From the NCBI GenBank assembly GCA_046331465.1, contig JAXLQV010000001.1, forward strand, positions 1,426,001 to 1,490,000: a stretch of 64,000 nucleotides of DNA. The letters are read 5' to 3'. Under the pieces are notes generated by a model. It searched no databases. It saw nothing but the letters and a program-made list of their open reading frames with translations, and was not told the origin of the DNA. The stretch comes from UBA5066 sp046331465. GTDB lineage: Bacteria; Acidobacteriota; Thermoanaerobaculia; UBA5066. Each line of letters begins with the position of its first letter. The stretch's first letter is position 1. The translations under genes were made by a program, and so were the position numbers. Below, in pieces: positions 24,142 through 32,640 of this stretch.

Positions 24142-26343
24142 CTACGTTAGCACCGGGGACGGGCCGGCGAGCGAGCGGAGGAGCCCGGCGAGCCGCGTGA
24201 CGCGCCCCCCTGCCGTCGACCTCTTCGCCGCCACGGCGACGGCCCTCCGGTCGCCGACGAGGACGACGAGCCTCTTTCCCCGGGTCACGGCGGTGTAGAG
24301 GAGGTTCCTCTCGAGCATCGCGTAGTGCGTCATGCCGAGCGGGATCACCACGGCCGGGTACTCGGAGCCCTGCGACTTGTGGATCGTCGTCGCCCAGGCG
24401 AGCTGGAGGACGTCGAGCTCGTCGAAGCCGTACGCGACGTCGCGTCCGTCGAAGGAGACGCGGAGCTCTCCCTCGTCAGGGTCGACGGACGTCACGAGGC
24501 CCAGGTCGCCGTTGTAGACCTCGCGGTCGTAGTCGTTCTCCGTCTGCATCACGCGGTCGCCGGGAGCGAGCTCCTGGCCGAAGCGGGAGACGCGGGGCGC
24601 GCCGTTCGGGTTGAGCGCCCTCCCGAGCGCCTCGTTCAGGGCGCGCGCCCCGAGCGGGCCTCGGTGGACCGGGACGAGGACCTGCACGTCGCGCCGCGGG
24701 TCGAGGCCGAAGCGGCGAGGGATTCGCTCGGAGACGACCTCCACGACGCGGCGCGCGGCGTCCTCCGGCTCCCTCGCGTCGAAGAAGAAGAGGTCGGTCC
24801 CCTCCGGGTTCGAGAGGTCGGGGAGGTGCCCCTCGCGGATCCGGTGCGCGCCGACGACGATCCGGCTCTCGGCGGCCTGCCGGAAGACCTCGGTGAGGCG
24901 AACGGCCGCGACGGCGCCCGACTCGAGGAGGTCGCGGAGCACCTGGCCCGGCCCGACGCTCGGGAGCTGGTCCGCGTCGCCGACGAGGAGGAGCGCCGCG
25001 TGGGGCGGCATCGCCTCCAGGAGCGAGCGGGCGAGGAGGACGTCGACCATCGAGACCTCGTCGACGACGACGAGGTCCGCCTCGAGCGGGTTCTCGCGCC
25101 CGCGGCGGAAGCGCCCCGTCGAAGGGTCGACCTCGAGGAGGCGGTGGATCGTCTTCGCCTCCATCCGCGTGCTCTCCGAGAGCCGCTTCGCCGCGCGGCC
25201 GGTCGGCGCGGCGAGGGCGATCCGGAGCGACTCTGCGAAGACGATCCGGAGGAGGGCGTCGACGAGCGTCGTCTTCCCGACGCCGGGGCCTCCCGTCAGG
25301 ACGAGGACCTTCGAGCGGAGGAACGCGCCCACCGCCTCGCGCTGGCTCGCGGAGAGGGTGATCCCCGTCCGCTCCTCGACCCACGGCACCGCGGCGGCGG
25401 CGTCGGTCCGTCGCCACGGCGGCGCGCCCGACGAGAGCGCCGCGATCCGCTCGGAGACGACCCGCTCCGCGGCGTGGAGCGCCGGGAGGAAGACGCAGGC
25501 CTTCCCCGCGGCGTCGTCGGCGACGAGGCGCCGGTCGCCGAGCTCCAGCTCGAGCGCCTCGGTCACCTGCTCTTCCGGCCGGCCGAGGAGCTCGGCCGCG
25601 CGCGGCACGAGGAGCTCGCGCGGGAGGCCGCAGTGCCCGTCGTCGAGCGCCTCCGCGAGGACGTGCGAGACCCCCGCGCGGACGCGGACCATCGCGTCCT
25701 CGGGGATTCCGAGGCGCCGCGCGAGCGCGTCGGCGGTGACGAAGCCGATGCCGCGGACGTCGCGCGCGAGGCGGTAGGGGTCGGAGGAGACGACCGCGAT
25801 CGCGTCGGCGCCGTAGGTCCGGAAGATCCGGACGGCGCGGGACGTCCCGACGCCGTGGGAGTGGAGGAAGACCATGATCTCCCGCACGCCCTTCTGCTCG
25901 GCCCAGCTCGCGACGATCCGCTCGGCCCGGAGCGGGCCGACGCCCGGCACCTCGCGGAGGCGGGCCGGCTCCGTCTCGATGACCTCGAAGACGGACGTGC
26001 CGAAGGCCTCGACGAGCCTCTTCGCGAAGTGCGGCCCGACTCCCTTCACGAGCCCGGAGGCGAGGAACCGCTCGATCCCCTCCGGCGACGTCGGCGTCAC
26101 CGTCGTCAGCGTCTCGGCCCGGAACTGCGGCCCGTGCTTCGGGTCGTTCGTCCAGGTCCCCGAGGCGCGCAGCTCCTCGCCCGCGGTGATCGCGGCGGCG
26201 TGCCCGACGACCGTCACGGCGTCGTGCCGGCCCCGCACGCGCACCCGGAGGACCGCGAAGCCCGACTCCTCGGAGTGGAAGGTGACGCGCTCCACCTGCC
26301 CCGCGAGGAGCTCGCGCTCGGGAGGCGTCGCCTCGGGCTTCAT
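24142..26343 (-). CDS. recD2: RecD2-type ATP-dependent DNA helicase
   Basis: A 733-residue SF1B 5'-3' helicase, the RecBC-independent form of RecD. It has an N-terminal OB-like region (about 10-95) and tandem helix-hairpin-helix motifs (GVGPHFAKRLVEAFG, VPGVGPLRAERI). The motor then carries Walker A GGPGVGKTTL (near residue 345), Walker B DLVVVDEVSMVDV, and DADQLPSVGPGQVLRDL. The C-terminal SH3-like/UvrD C2 block is AWATTIHKSQGSEYPAV. It acts in DNA repair and fork processing. TAGGAT ends 8 nt before the ATG, without Shine-Dalgarno. It is divergent from the VWFA gene, 22 bp apart. Confidence 0.93.
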   Translation of the reverse strand: MKPEATPPERELLAGQVERVTFHSEESGFAVLRVRVRGRHDAVTVVGHAAAITAGEELRASGTWTNDPKHGPQFRAETLTTVTPTSPEGIERFLASGLVKGVGPHFAKRLVEAFGTSVFEVIETEPARLREVPGVGPLRAERIVASWAEQKGVREIMVFLHSHGVGTSRAVRIFRTYGADAIAVVSSDPYRLARDVRGIGFVTADALARRLGIPEDAMVRVRAGVSHVLAEALDDGHCGLPRELLVPRAAELLGRPEEQVTEALELELGDRRLVADDAAGKACVFLPALHAAERVVSERIAALSSGAPPWRRTDAAAAVPWVEERTGITLSASQREAVGAFLRSKVLVLTGGPGVGKTTLVDALLRIVFAESLRIALAAPTGRAAKRLSESTRMEAKTIHRLLEVDPSTGRFRRGRENPLEADLVVVDEVSMVDVLLARSLLEAMPPHAALLLVGDADQLPSVGPGQVLRDLLESGAVAAVRLTEVFRQAAESRIVVGAHRIREGHLPDLSNPEGTDLFFFDAREPEDAARRVVEVVSERIPRRFGLDPRRDVQVLVPVHRGPLGARALNEALGRALNPNGAPRVSRFGQELAPGDRVMQTENDYDREVYNGDLGLVTSVDPDEGELRVSFDGRDVAYGFDELDVLQLAWATTIHKSQGSEYPAVVIPLGMTHYAMLERNLLYTAVTRGKRLVVLVGDRRAVAVAAKRSTAGGRVTRLAGLLRSLAGPSPVLT

Positions 26344-26365
26344 CGCCGGGCATCCTAGCCGCAGA

Positions 26366-27409
26366 ATGGGCGTCGTGAGACGCGCCCTCGCCCTCGCCCT
26401 GGGGTCCGCGAGCCTCCTCGCCGGGACGGCGGCCGCGCAGGCCCCGTCGCGGCAGGGGAGCGTCACGGCGAGGACCTCCGTCGAGAAGGTCCTCGTCGAC
26501 GCCTACGTCGTGGGCCCCCACGGCGGCGCGCTCACCGGCCTCGGCCCGTCCGACTTCCTGCTCCGCGTCGGCGGCGTCGAGACGCCGGTCGAGGACGTGG
26601 AGTACGTCCCCGCCGACCGCTCCGAGCTCCCGGCGAGACCGCCGGAGGCCGCCCCGGAGCCGGGGATCCCCGAGTTCCCCCAGGGGCGGCTCATCGTCCT
26701 CTTCTTCCAGGCGGACTTCGGCCGCGTCCGGCTGAAGGGGCAGATGCGGGCGGCGAACGAGATGGTCGCCTTCCTCGACCGCCTCCTCCCGACGGACCGC
26801 GTCGCGGTCCTCTCCTACGACTCCCACCTGAAGCTCCGTCTCGACTTCACGAACGACCGGGCCGCGATCCAGCACGCCCTCTTCGAGACGCTCGAGATCG
26901 GCGGGGCCCCCGACCCCCCTCCCGCCAGCCCCTTCCCGTCGCTCGCCGCCCACTTCGACGTCGCCGAGGCGAGGAAGGCCGCGAGCGTGGAACGCGGGCT
27001 CCTCGTCACCGCGAAGGCGCTCCGGGAGATCCCGGGGGGGAAGGTGATGTTCTTCCTGGGCTGGGGCCTGCGCGTCGACCGCGTCCCGCGGGACTGGAAG
27101 TGGCACGCGCTGGCGGTGAGCGCCCTCCAGGAGGCGCGGGTGAACGTCTTCACGCTCGACGTCTCCGACGCCGACTGGCACACCCTCGAGACCGAGCTGA
27201 TGCTCCTCGCCGAGACGACCGGCGGCACCTACGCGAAGACCCACGTCTTCACGTCGCAGGCGCTCGACCTCGCCTTCCGCGCCATCGAGGGGCGCTACAT
27301 CGTCGTCTTCGCCCGCCCCGAGGGGCCGCCGGGCCGCCACGCGATCGAGCTGACGCTCCGGACGCGCAAGGGACAGGTCCTCGCCCGGCCGTTCTACGAC
27401 GACCCGTAG
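26366..27409 (+). CDS. Secreted VWFA-related protein (acidobacterial type)
   Basis: A 347-residue protein with a signal peptide (about 1-25, AGTAAAQA) and a divergent von Willebrand factor A domain. It opens with VEKVLVDAYVVGPHGGALTGLGPSDFLLRVGG, split over about 38-70, then RLIVLFFQADFG, where a MIDAS DxSxS would be; only FQADFG is seen, so metal binding is doubtful. Later blocks RVAVLSYDSHLKLRLDFTND and LMLLAETTGGTYAKT match the VWFA-related acidobacterial family. Function unknown; presumably extracytoplasmic adhesion or scaffolding. Confidence 0.83.
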   Translation: MGVVRRALALALGSASLLAGTAAAQAPSRQGSVTARTSVEKVLVDAYVVGPHGGALTGLGPSDFLLRVGGVETPVEDVEYVPADRSELPARPPEAAPEPGIPEFPQGRLIVLFFQADFGRVRLKGQMRAANEMVAFLDRLLPTDRVAVLSYDSHLKLRLDFTNDRAAIQHALFETLEIGGAPDPPPASPFPSLAAHFDVAEARKAASVERGLLVTAKALREIPGGKVMFFLGWGLRVDRVPRDWKWHALAVSALQEARVNVFTLDVSDADWHTLETELMLLAETTGGTYAKTHVFTSQALDLAFRAIEGRYIVVFARPEGPPGRHAIELTLRTRKGQVLARPFYDDP

Positions 27410-27436
27410 GGTCGTCCGTCCGGCCGCCCGGACACC

Positions 27437-27471
27437 TTGACGCGCCGTCGGTTCGTTCCCAGATTGTCTGG
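27437..27471 (+). promoter_or_regulatory. Promoter with overlapping palindrome upstream of the M35 gene
   Basis: TTGACG (27437-27442) matches a -35 box; about 17 bp on is AGATTGT. Overlapping it is the perfect palindrome CCAGA-TTG-TCTGG (27459-27471). Placement over the -10 region fits a repressor site. No conserved regulator site is recognised. Confidence 0.45.
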
Positions 27472-27500
27472 AAAAGGGCGATTGCGACGGAGGTGTGAAC

Positions 27501-28550
27501 GTGACGAAGGACCGGGTCAGGGACGCGGCGAGCTACGTCCAGAGAGCGGTCGCGCAGGGCGAAGGGGGCAACGAGGGGAACCGGGCGAAGAAGGCGGTCC
27601 TCGACTTCCTCAAGGCGCACCCCGAGATCACGGGGCTCGACCACCTCCTCTCCCTCGGGGGCTACCGCGGCCCGAAGGCCTTCCACGACGAGGACAAGAC
27701 GGAGATGCGCCAGTACCAGAGGGCGCTCCTCCTCATCGAGCGGACGCTGGGAGGGAAGACGGACGACCAGGTGGCCGTCATCAAGGCCCACTTCGTCTCG
27801 ACGACCGGGACGAAGGCCCAGACCGAGACGAACCGGGTCGTCATCGAGATCCGCTCCGTCTACAGCCGGTGGCGCGACAAGCACGCCCGCGACCTGAAGC
27901 CGAGGACCGTCGGCGAGCCGATCCTCGCGCCCAGCTTCGAGTACGCGACGAGCCTCGCGAAGAACAACATCGGCCCCGCCTTCGCGCGCGCGTCGCAGCT
28001 CCTCACGCACGCCTGGATGGGGATCATGCGCGTCGGCCTCGACGCGAACGAGAAGAAGCGCCTCGAGAAGTGGTTCGGGACCTACGAGAAGGGGCGCTAC
28101 GACAAGGTCCGGGCGACGCTGAAGTCGGTCTTCGACGTCGTCTGCGCCAAGAGCGTCACCGTCTACTACCGCGGGACGGGGGCCCCGTCGACGGCGCTCG
28201 AGAACGACACGCCCGACTTCCTCCGGAACGAGGGGGCGCTCGGCCTCGGCCCGACGACCGCCTACGGCTACGTCTACCCGGGCGTGACGAAGACGGGGGA
28301 GTGGCACGTCTTCCTCGGCAAGGCGTTCTTCGCGGACGCCTCGCGCCACGGCCGCGACAGCCTCTCGGGCGTCATCATCCACGAGATGACGCACCTGACG
28401 AAGAAGACGCAGGACCACGTCTACGGCGCGGGCCCGTGCGAGACGCTCGCCAAGGAGGTCGGCGGCCCCGCGAAGGCCGTCGAGAACGCCGACAGCTACG
28501 AGTACTACTGCGAGAGCTTCCAGTCGAGCGTGACGACGAAGTTCGGCTGA
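27501..28550 (+). CDS. M35-type aspzincin metallopeptidase (Lys-specific-like)
   Basis: A 349-residue protein. The C-terminal catalytic part holds HEMTH at 294-298 and downstream DHVYG, followed by NADSYEYYCESF, the HExxH...GTxD/YG pattern of deuterolysin-type aspzincins (M35), which use an Asp as third zinc ligand. The N-terminal about 110 residues are helical and unrecognised (AKKAVLDFLKAHPEITGLDH). No signal peptide is seen, so export would need another route. GTG at 27501 has GGAGG 7 nt upstream, better than the GTG at 27495. It is convergent with a truncated transporter fragment. Confidence 0.8.
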   Translation: MTKDRVRDAASYVQRAVAQGEGGNEGNRAKKAVLDFLKAHPEITGLDHLLSLGGYRGPKAFHDEDKTEMRQYQRALLLIERTLGGKTDDQVAVIKAHFVSTTGTKAQTETNRVVIEIRSVYSRWRDKHARDLKPRTVGEPILAPSFEYATSLAKNNIGPAFARASQLLTHAWMGIMRVGLDANEKKRLEKWFGTYEKGRYDKVRATLKSVFDVVCAKSVTVYYRGTGAPSTALENDTPDFLRNEGALGLGPTTAYGYVYPGVTKTGEWHVFLGKAFFADASRHGRDSLSGVIIHEMTHLTKKTQDHVYGAGPCETLAKEVGGPAKAVENADSYEYYCESFQSSVTTKFG

Positions 28551-28560
28551 GACGCGCCGC

Positions 28561-28903
28561 CCCTCAGGCCGCGGGCGCTTCCCTCGCCTCCTGCTTCTCG
28601 ACCCAGCGGTTGAAGGCCCACATCGCGACGGCCGACAGGAAGCCGATCGCCATCAGGAGGAGCCAGCCGCGCGTCGCCGCGGCGCGGTCGAGCTCGAGGA
28701 GGCCGTCGGCGCGCGTCGTCGCCCCCTTCGCCATCACGGCGTTGAAGATCCAGGCGCCCGCCGGGCCGCCCGTCAGGGCGCCGATCGCGAGCGGGAGGTT
28801 CGCGTAGCCGAGGAAGAGCCCCTCCTGCCCCTTCGGCGCGAGCGCGCCGATGTACTCGTACATCCGCGGCGAGGTGTAGAGCTCGCCGAAGGCGACGAGG
28901 CCG
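28561..28903. repeat. 343-bp direct repeat, left copy
   Basis: It matches 32298-32640 in the same orientation with three mismatches by eye. Right after 28903 the sequences diverge completely. It contains the last about 110 codons of the POT transporter without the rest of the gene. Together with the right copy it brackets the GloVer gene. Confidence 0.92.
28564..28903 (-). pseudogene. Truncated copy of POT transporter C-terminus
   Basis: The reading frame encodes the final transmembrane segments and tail (VAFGELYTSPRMYEYIG through NRWVEKQEAREAPAA) of the full transporter at 32301-33896, with one or two residue changes (Arg-Glu-Ala for Arg-Glu-Pro-type substitution near the tail). An apparent ATG at 28932 comes only from junction sequence. 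It lacks the first about 420 residues and cannot transport. It sits 13 bp from the M35 gene stop, probably the ancestral 3' end of the transporter locus. Confidence 0.88.
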
Positions 28904-28908
28904 GGAAA

Positions 28909-28929
28909 GACCTCCCTGCGCCGGAGGTC
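28909..28929 (-). terminator. Hairpin terminator after the GloVer gene
   Basis: On the minus strand GACCTCC, a 7-nt loop and GGAGGTC are followed by TTTCCC. It begins 30 nt after the GloVer stop and ends 5 bp from the repeat junction at 28903, so the inserted segment carries its own terminator. This is the only hairpin noted here with a short T-run. Confidence 0.6.
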
Positions 28930-28958
28930 CATTCCCCGCTTCGCCTCCGGGTCCGCCG

Positions 28959-31900
28959 TTACTGGAAGTAGCCTGTCACGTCGATGACGAGGTGGACTGT
29001 TCCCCTAGAGGCGTTCCAGGCCCACACGGAGCCGGAGCCGTCGTCCGCGAGCTTCAGCATCGCGTTATTCGCCCGGGTGACGCCGCGCCTGAACGGGACG
29101 GTCGCGGTTCCGGTCCAGGGCGCGTCGCCGGGGTAGATGCGGATCTCCCCGCTCGCTGTCGGCACCACGGCCGTGACGTTTGTCGTCAGGGCTCTCGCCG
29201 TGGCCGGCACTCCGCACGGCGCCGAAGGAGCCAGCGCGAAACGCCGGCGTTCGTCCGGCGCGAGACCGGGCCCGCCCGACGGGCCGCTCGTGCCGCGAGT
29301 GTCGACGAGACGACAAGGCGTGACCGGGTACCAGCCGGTGGGCGAGGGTTCCGGGGAGAAGAGGAACGAGCCGGGGAAAGAGGACGGAAGCGAGTCGGGG
29401 TTCGCGACGATCACGTCCACGAGGCCCGCCGAATGCGGGGGGGCGACCGCGAACATCCTCGTGTCGCTGACCCAGTCGACGCGCGGCGACGGCGAAGTCC
29501 CGAACGACACGGTCGTGTCGAGGCGAAGCCGGCTCCCGCGCAGCTCCACCCGCGTCCCTCCTTCGACCGGGCCGAAGGACGGCGAGACGCTTTCGACGAC
29601 GGGCGGCGGCGCCGGGTCAAACCTGAAGGCCTGCTCGAGGAGGTCACTCTGGTCGTCGGGGTTTCCGACGGCGACGTCGAAGGTGCCGGGCGAGTGGGGC
29701 GGCGTCGTGGCGACGAGGAGTGTCGGCGAGACGACCTGGACGCTCGGCGCCAGGACTCCGCCGAACCAGACGTGCGCACCGGACGTGAATCCCGCACCGG
29801 ATATCGTCACCCGCGTACCCCCCGACGCTGGTCCCGCGGCCGGCGTGACCGACGACGGAGCGGGGGGAGCGGCGGGAGCGGTGAACTCGTAGAGGACTCC
29901 TCCGAGCTGGCTCCCGCCGTGGACCGTGAGGCCGAGATAGACGTCGTTTCTCATCCGCAGCAGTGCGGAGGCGGGCATCGAGCCGTCGGTCCCCGAGAAG
30001 GCGCGAATCGTTGCGAACCTCCCGGACGGCGAGATCCGGAAGATCGTTCCATTCTGGGCGTTGCCGCCGAACCGCGTCGTTCCGTAGAGGTAGCCGCTGG
30101 GAGAGAGCGTCAGGGAAGTCATCGGGCCCGCGCCGTCGGGTCCCGCGAACTCGTGGAGGACCTCGAGGGTCCCGCCGATCGGGAGACGGAAGACCGTTCC
30201 GTAGCCCGAGCTGCCTCCCTGGAACGTCGTGCCGTAGAGAGCGCCGTCCGCGCCCCATACAAGGCCCGCAGAGGGGCTCGCTCCGTCCGACCAGCCGAAC
30301 GTGTGGAGCCACTCCAGGGACCGGTCTGCGCGAAGCCTGTAGATCGTGCCTTGGCTGTCCCTGTGTCCACCGTTCGGCGTGACGCCGTAGAGGTTCCCCT
30401 GCGAGTCCTCGAGCAGGCGACCTTCCGGCGTCCCTTCCAGGCTGGTCCACGAGAAGAGATGCACCGTGGAGGTCTGGCCGTTCGCGTCGACCCGGAAGAC
30501 ACTTCCCCAATTGCCCGGGGGGGCGGAAGCCGTGGAGCCGTACAGGTAGCCATCCGCCGAACGGAGGAGCCGGGCGTTCGGATGGTAGATGGACTCATGC
30601 GAGAACGCGTGCGGAGCCGTGACCTCGTTCGTCTCGGAAATGCGAAAGACGGTCCCACCGAGGGAGGGGCCCACGTCGAAGTTGACCCCCCAGAGGGCGC
30701 CGTCGACTCCGACGGTCACACCACCCCGCGGGCTCCAGCCGAGGTTGGTGGAGCCGAATTGATGGACGAATCGTATCGACCCGTCCGGTGAAGCGCGGAC
30801 GACGCCTCCGCCGCTCGAGCTCATGTTCGAGGTCGTCCAGTAGAGATCACCGTCCAGTCCCTGGGTGAGGTCCGAGAAGGGGAACTCCCCGTCCGGATCG
30901 TCGAAGAGCCGGATCGTCGTCAGCGCGCCTTCCGTCGTCATCCTGAAGACGGAGCCGGGAAACCTCTGACCGGATGTCGAGCCGAGGAGGGTCCCATCCC
31001 GGGCCCAAGACAGGGGTGCCCGAGGGAACGCCCCATCGGTTCCCGAGAATGAGTGGAGGGTCGTGAAGACCCCGCTGCCCGAGAACCTGAACACGGAACC
31101 CGCGCCGTCACTTCCGCCGCCCCACCACGTGCCGTACAGGTTCGACTCCGAGTCGACGACGAGGGCGGAGGCCGAACCGCCGGTCGGCGGGGAAGGGAAG
31201 GAGAAGATCGGCTGCACTCCCGTGCCGGCCGAATACCTATAGAGCGTCCCCGCTTCGTGCGTTCCTCCGCTGGAGGTCACCCCGTAAAGCGTCCCATCCG
31301 GTCCCGCAATCGGACTGCTCCACGGAATGGCGCCCTCGGCGGCGCCGAACGAGTGGAGGGTCGTGACGGTGCCGGTGGCGGGGTCGAACTCGAAGAGGGT
31401 GCCGTTGCCGAATGCCCCGCCGTAGGCCGTCGTTCCGACGAGGCGACCTGGGCCGTGGCTGGTCAGCGTGCCGCAGGGGTTCCGCCCGTCCGCTCCAAAG
31501 GAGTAGAGAAGCGCGTGGGACCCCGACGGGGAGATTCGGTAGAGCGTCCCGGAGTACGAACTCCCGCCTCCCGTCGTGGTCCCGTAGAGGTTTCCGTCGT
31601 CGCCGAGGGTCAGGCCACCCGACGGGCCGACTCCTCCCCAGGGGAACAACCCCGTCGCCGTCGCGTAGACGCCGTCCGGCGAGATGCGGAACACCGTGCC
31701 CCAGTCGTTCGTCCCGCCGGACGTCGTCGTGCCGTAGACGTCTCCGTCCGGAGTCCGGACGAGAGAACCGATGGGCGACTCCCCGTCGTCCGGGTTGCCG
31801 GTGAACGAGTGGACGACGGTCAGGTCGCCGCCGGGCGTCAGGCGAAAGACCAGCCCCTTTCCGAGGTCACCTCCCGTGCTGGACGTGCCGAGGAGACTCC

Positions 31901-32111
31901 CGTCGGGAAGCTCGAGGATGGGCGAGGCCGGGGAGCCGATGTACCCGACGAGGTTCTTGACGACGCGGAACCCGGCGTCGGTCGCGAATGCCGAACGCGA
32001 GCCCGCCGCTCCTGCGGGGGCCGCGAGGACGACCGCGAGAGCGAGCATGGCGCGACCCAGGGCTGCCAGGACGTGGCACGGGCAGGGCCGCCCGTCCGTG
32101 GGGAGCCACAT
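28959..32111 (-). CDS. GloVer-type tandem-repeat secreted protein with IPT/TIG domains
   Basis: A 1050-residue exported protein. After the signal (cleavage near AGAAG) come about 14 tandem copies of a 60-65-residue unit, recognisable as DGxLYGTTxxGGxxxxGTVFRISPxG (TIGR03803-like, about residues 40-790). Two IPT/TIG-like domains follow (VTPAAGPASGGTRVTISG and VSPSFGPVEGGTRVELRG, about 800-960). Last is a C-terminal domain starting YPVTPCRLVDTRG, common in secreted acidobacterial proteins. The repeats should form one or two beta-propellers. Start is uncertain: ATG 32111 begins a plausible signal peptide; upstream TTG 32177 is also in frame. It is probably horizontally acquired. Confidence 0.85.
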   Translation of the reverse strand: MWLPTDGRPCPCHVLAALGRAMLALAVVLAAPAGAAGSRSAFATDAGFRVVKNLVGYIGSPASPILELPDGSLLGTSSTGGDLGKGLVFRLTPGGDLTVVHSFTGNPDDGESPIGSLVRTPDGDVYGTTTSGGTNDWGTVFRISPDGVYATATGLFPWGGVGPSGGLTLGDDGNLYGTTTGGGSSYSGTLYRISPSGSHALLYSFGADGRNPCGTLTSHGPGRLVGTTAYGGAFGNGTLFEFDPATGTVTTLHSFGAAEGAIPWSSPIAGPDGTLYGVTSSGGTHEAGTLYRYSAGTGVQPIFSFPSPPTGGSASALVVDSESNLYGTWWGGGSDGAGSVFRFSGSGVFTTLHSFSGTDGAFPRAPLSWARDGTLLGSTSGQRFPGSVFRMTTEGALTTIRLFDDPDGEFPFSDLTQGLDGDLYWTTSNMSSSGGGVVRASPDGSIRFVHQFGSTNLGWSPRGGVTVGVDGALWGVNFDVGPSLGGTVFRISETNEVTAPHAFSHESIYHPNARLLRSADGYLYGSTASAPPGNWGSVFRVDANGQTSTVHLFSWTSLEGTPEGRLLEDSQGNLYGVTPNGGHRDSQGTIYRLRADRSLEWLHTFGWSDGASPSAGLVWGADGALYGTTFQGGSSGYGTVFRLPIGGTLEVLHEFAGPDGAGPMTSLTLSPSGYLYGTTRFGGNAQNGTIFRISPSGRFATIRAFSGTDGSMPASALLRMRNDVYLGLTVHGGSQLGGVLYEFTAPAAPPAPSSVTPAAGPASGGTRVTISGAGFTSGAHVWFGGVLAPSVQVVSPTLLVATTPPHSPGTFDVAVGNPDDQSDLLEQAFRFDPAPPPVVESVSPSFGPVEGGTRVELRGSRLRLDTTVSFGTSPSPRVDWVSDTRMFAVAPPHSAGLVDVIVANPDSLPSSFPGSFLFSPEPSPTGWYPVTPCRLVDTRGTSGPSGGPGLAPDERRRFALAPSAPCGVPATARALTTNVTAVVPTASGEIRIYPGDAPWTGTATVPFRRGVTRANNAMLKLADDGSGSVWAWNASRGTVHLVIDVTGYFQ

Positions 32112-32297
32112 CTTTCGGCGGGCAGAGCCGTGAATTCGCGTCACGAGAAGGAGGATCCTGCGTCGGAGCGCATTCAACCCAAGAGGCTAGCTCCGTTGGG
32201 GTTTCTCCGCCACCGCCGGGAACTTCGCGATGCGATCTCCTCACCGGGAGAGCGGGCGCGGGGCTCGCGGAAGCGACTGAGCCGCAGCCGGAGGTGG

Positions 32298-32640
32298 CCC
32301 TCAGGCCGCGGGCGCTTCCCTCGGCTCCTGCTTCTCAACCCAGCGGTTGAAGGCCCACATCGCGACGGCCGAGAGGAAGCCGATCGCCATCAGGAGGAGC
32401 CAGCCGCGCGTCGCCGCGGCGCGGTCGAGCTCGAGGAGGCCGTCGGCGCGCGTCGTCGCCCCCTTCGCCATCACGGCGTTGAAGATCCAGGCGCCCGCCG
32501 GGCCGCCCGTCAGGGCGCCGATCGCGAGCGGGAGGTTCGCGTAGCCGAGGAAGAGCCCCTCCTGCCCCTTCGGCGCGAGCGCGCCGATGTACTCGTACAT
32601 CCGCGGCGAGGTGTAGAGCTCGCCGAAGGCGACGAGGCCG
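32298..32640. repeat. 343-bp direct repeat, right copy
   Basis: The partner of 28561-28903, three mismatches apart. This copy is the intact 3' end of the POT transporter gene; identity stops at 32640, inside the coding region, so the duplication covers only a gene fragment. Confidence 0.92.

Larger units (their letters stand above)
28904..32297. mobile_element. Candidate inserted segment carrying the GloVer gene
   Basis: 3.4 kb bounded by two 343-bp direct repeats and containing one gene plus terminator. The segment looks less GC-biased at third positions than its neighbours. No transposase, integrase or terminal inverted repeats are visible, so it is not an IS. The layout fits a single-crossover integration of a circle carrying the transporter's 3' end, or a segmental duplication. 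Confidence 0.6.

Noticed and set aside
24325..26358. Large plus-strand frame opposite RecD2
   Set aside because: A shadow of the RecD2 gene; no motif, Asp/Arg/Val-biased.
28904..28932. ATG at 28932 as start of a real 122-residue gene
   Set aside because: The frame is only the transporter tail plus junction sequence; a truncated fragment.
28561..32640. Composite transposon or IS
   Set aside because: The repeats are coding fragments with no transposase or terminal inverted repeats, so not an IS.
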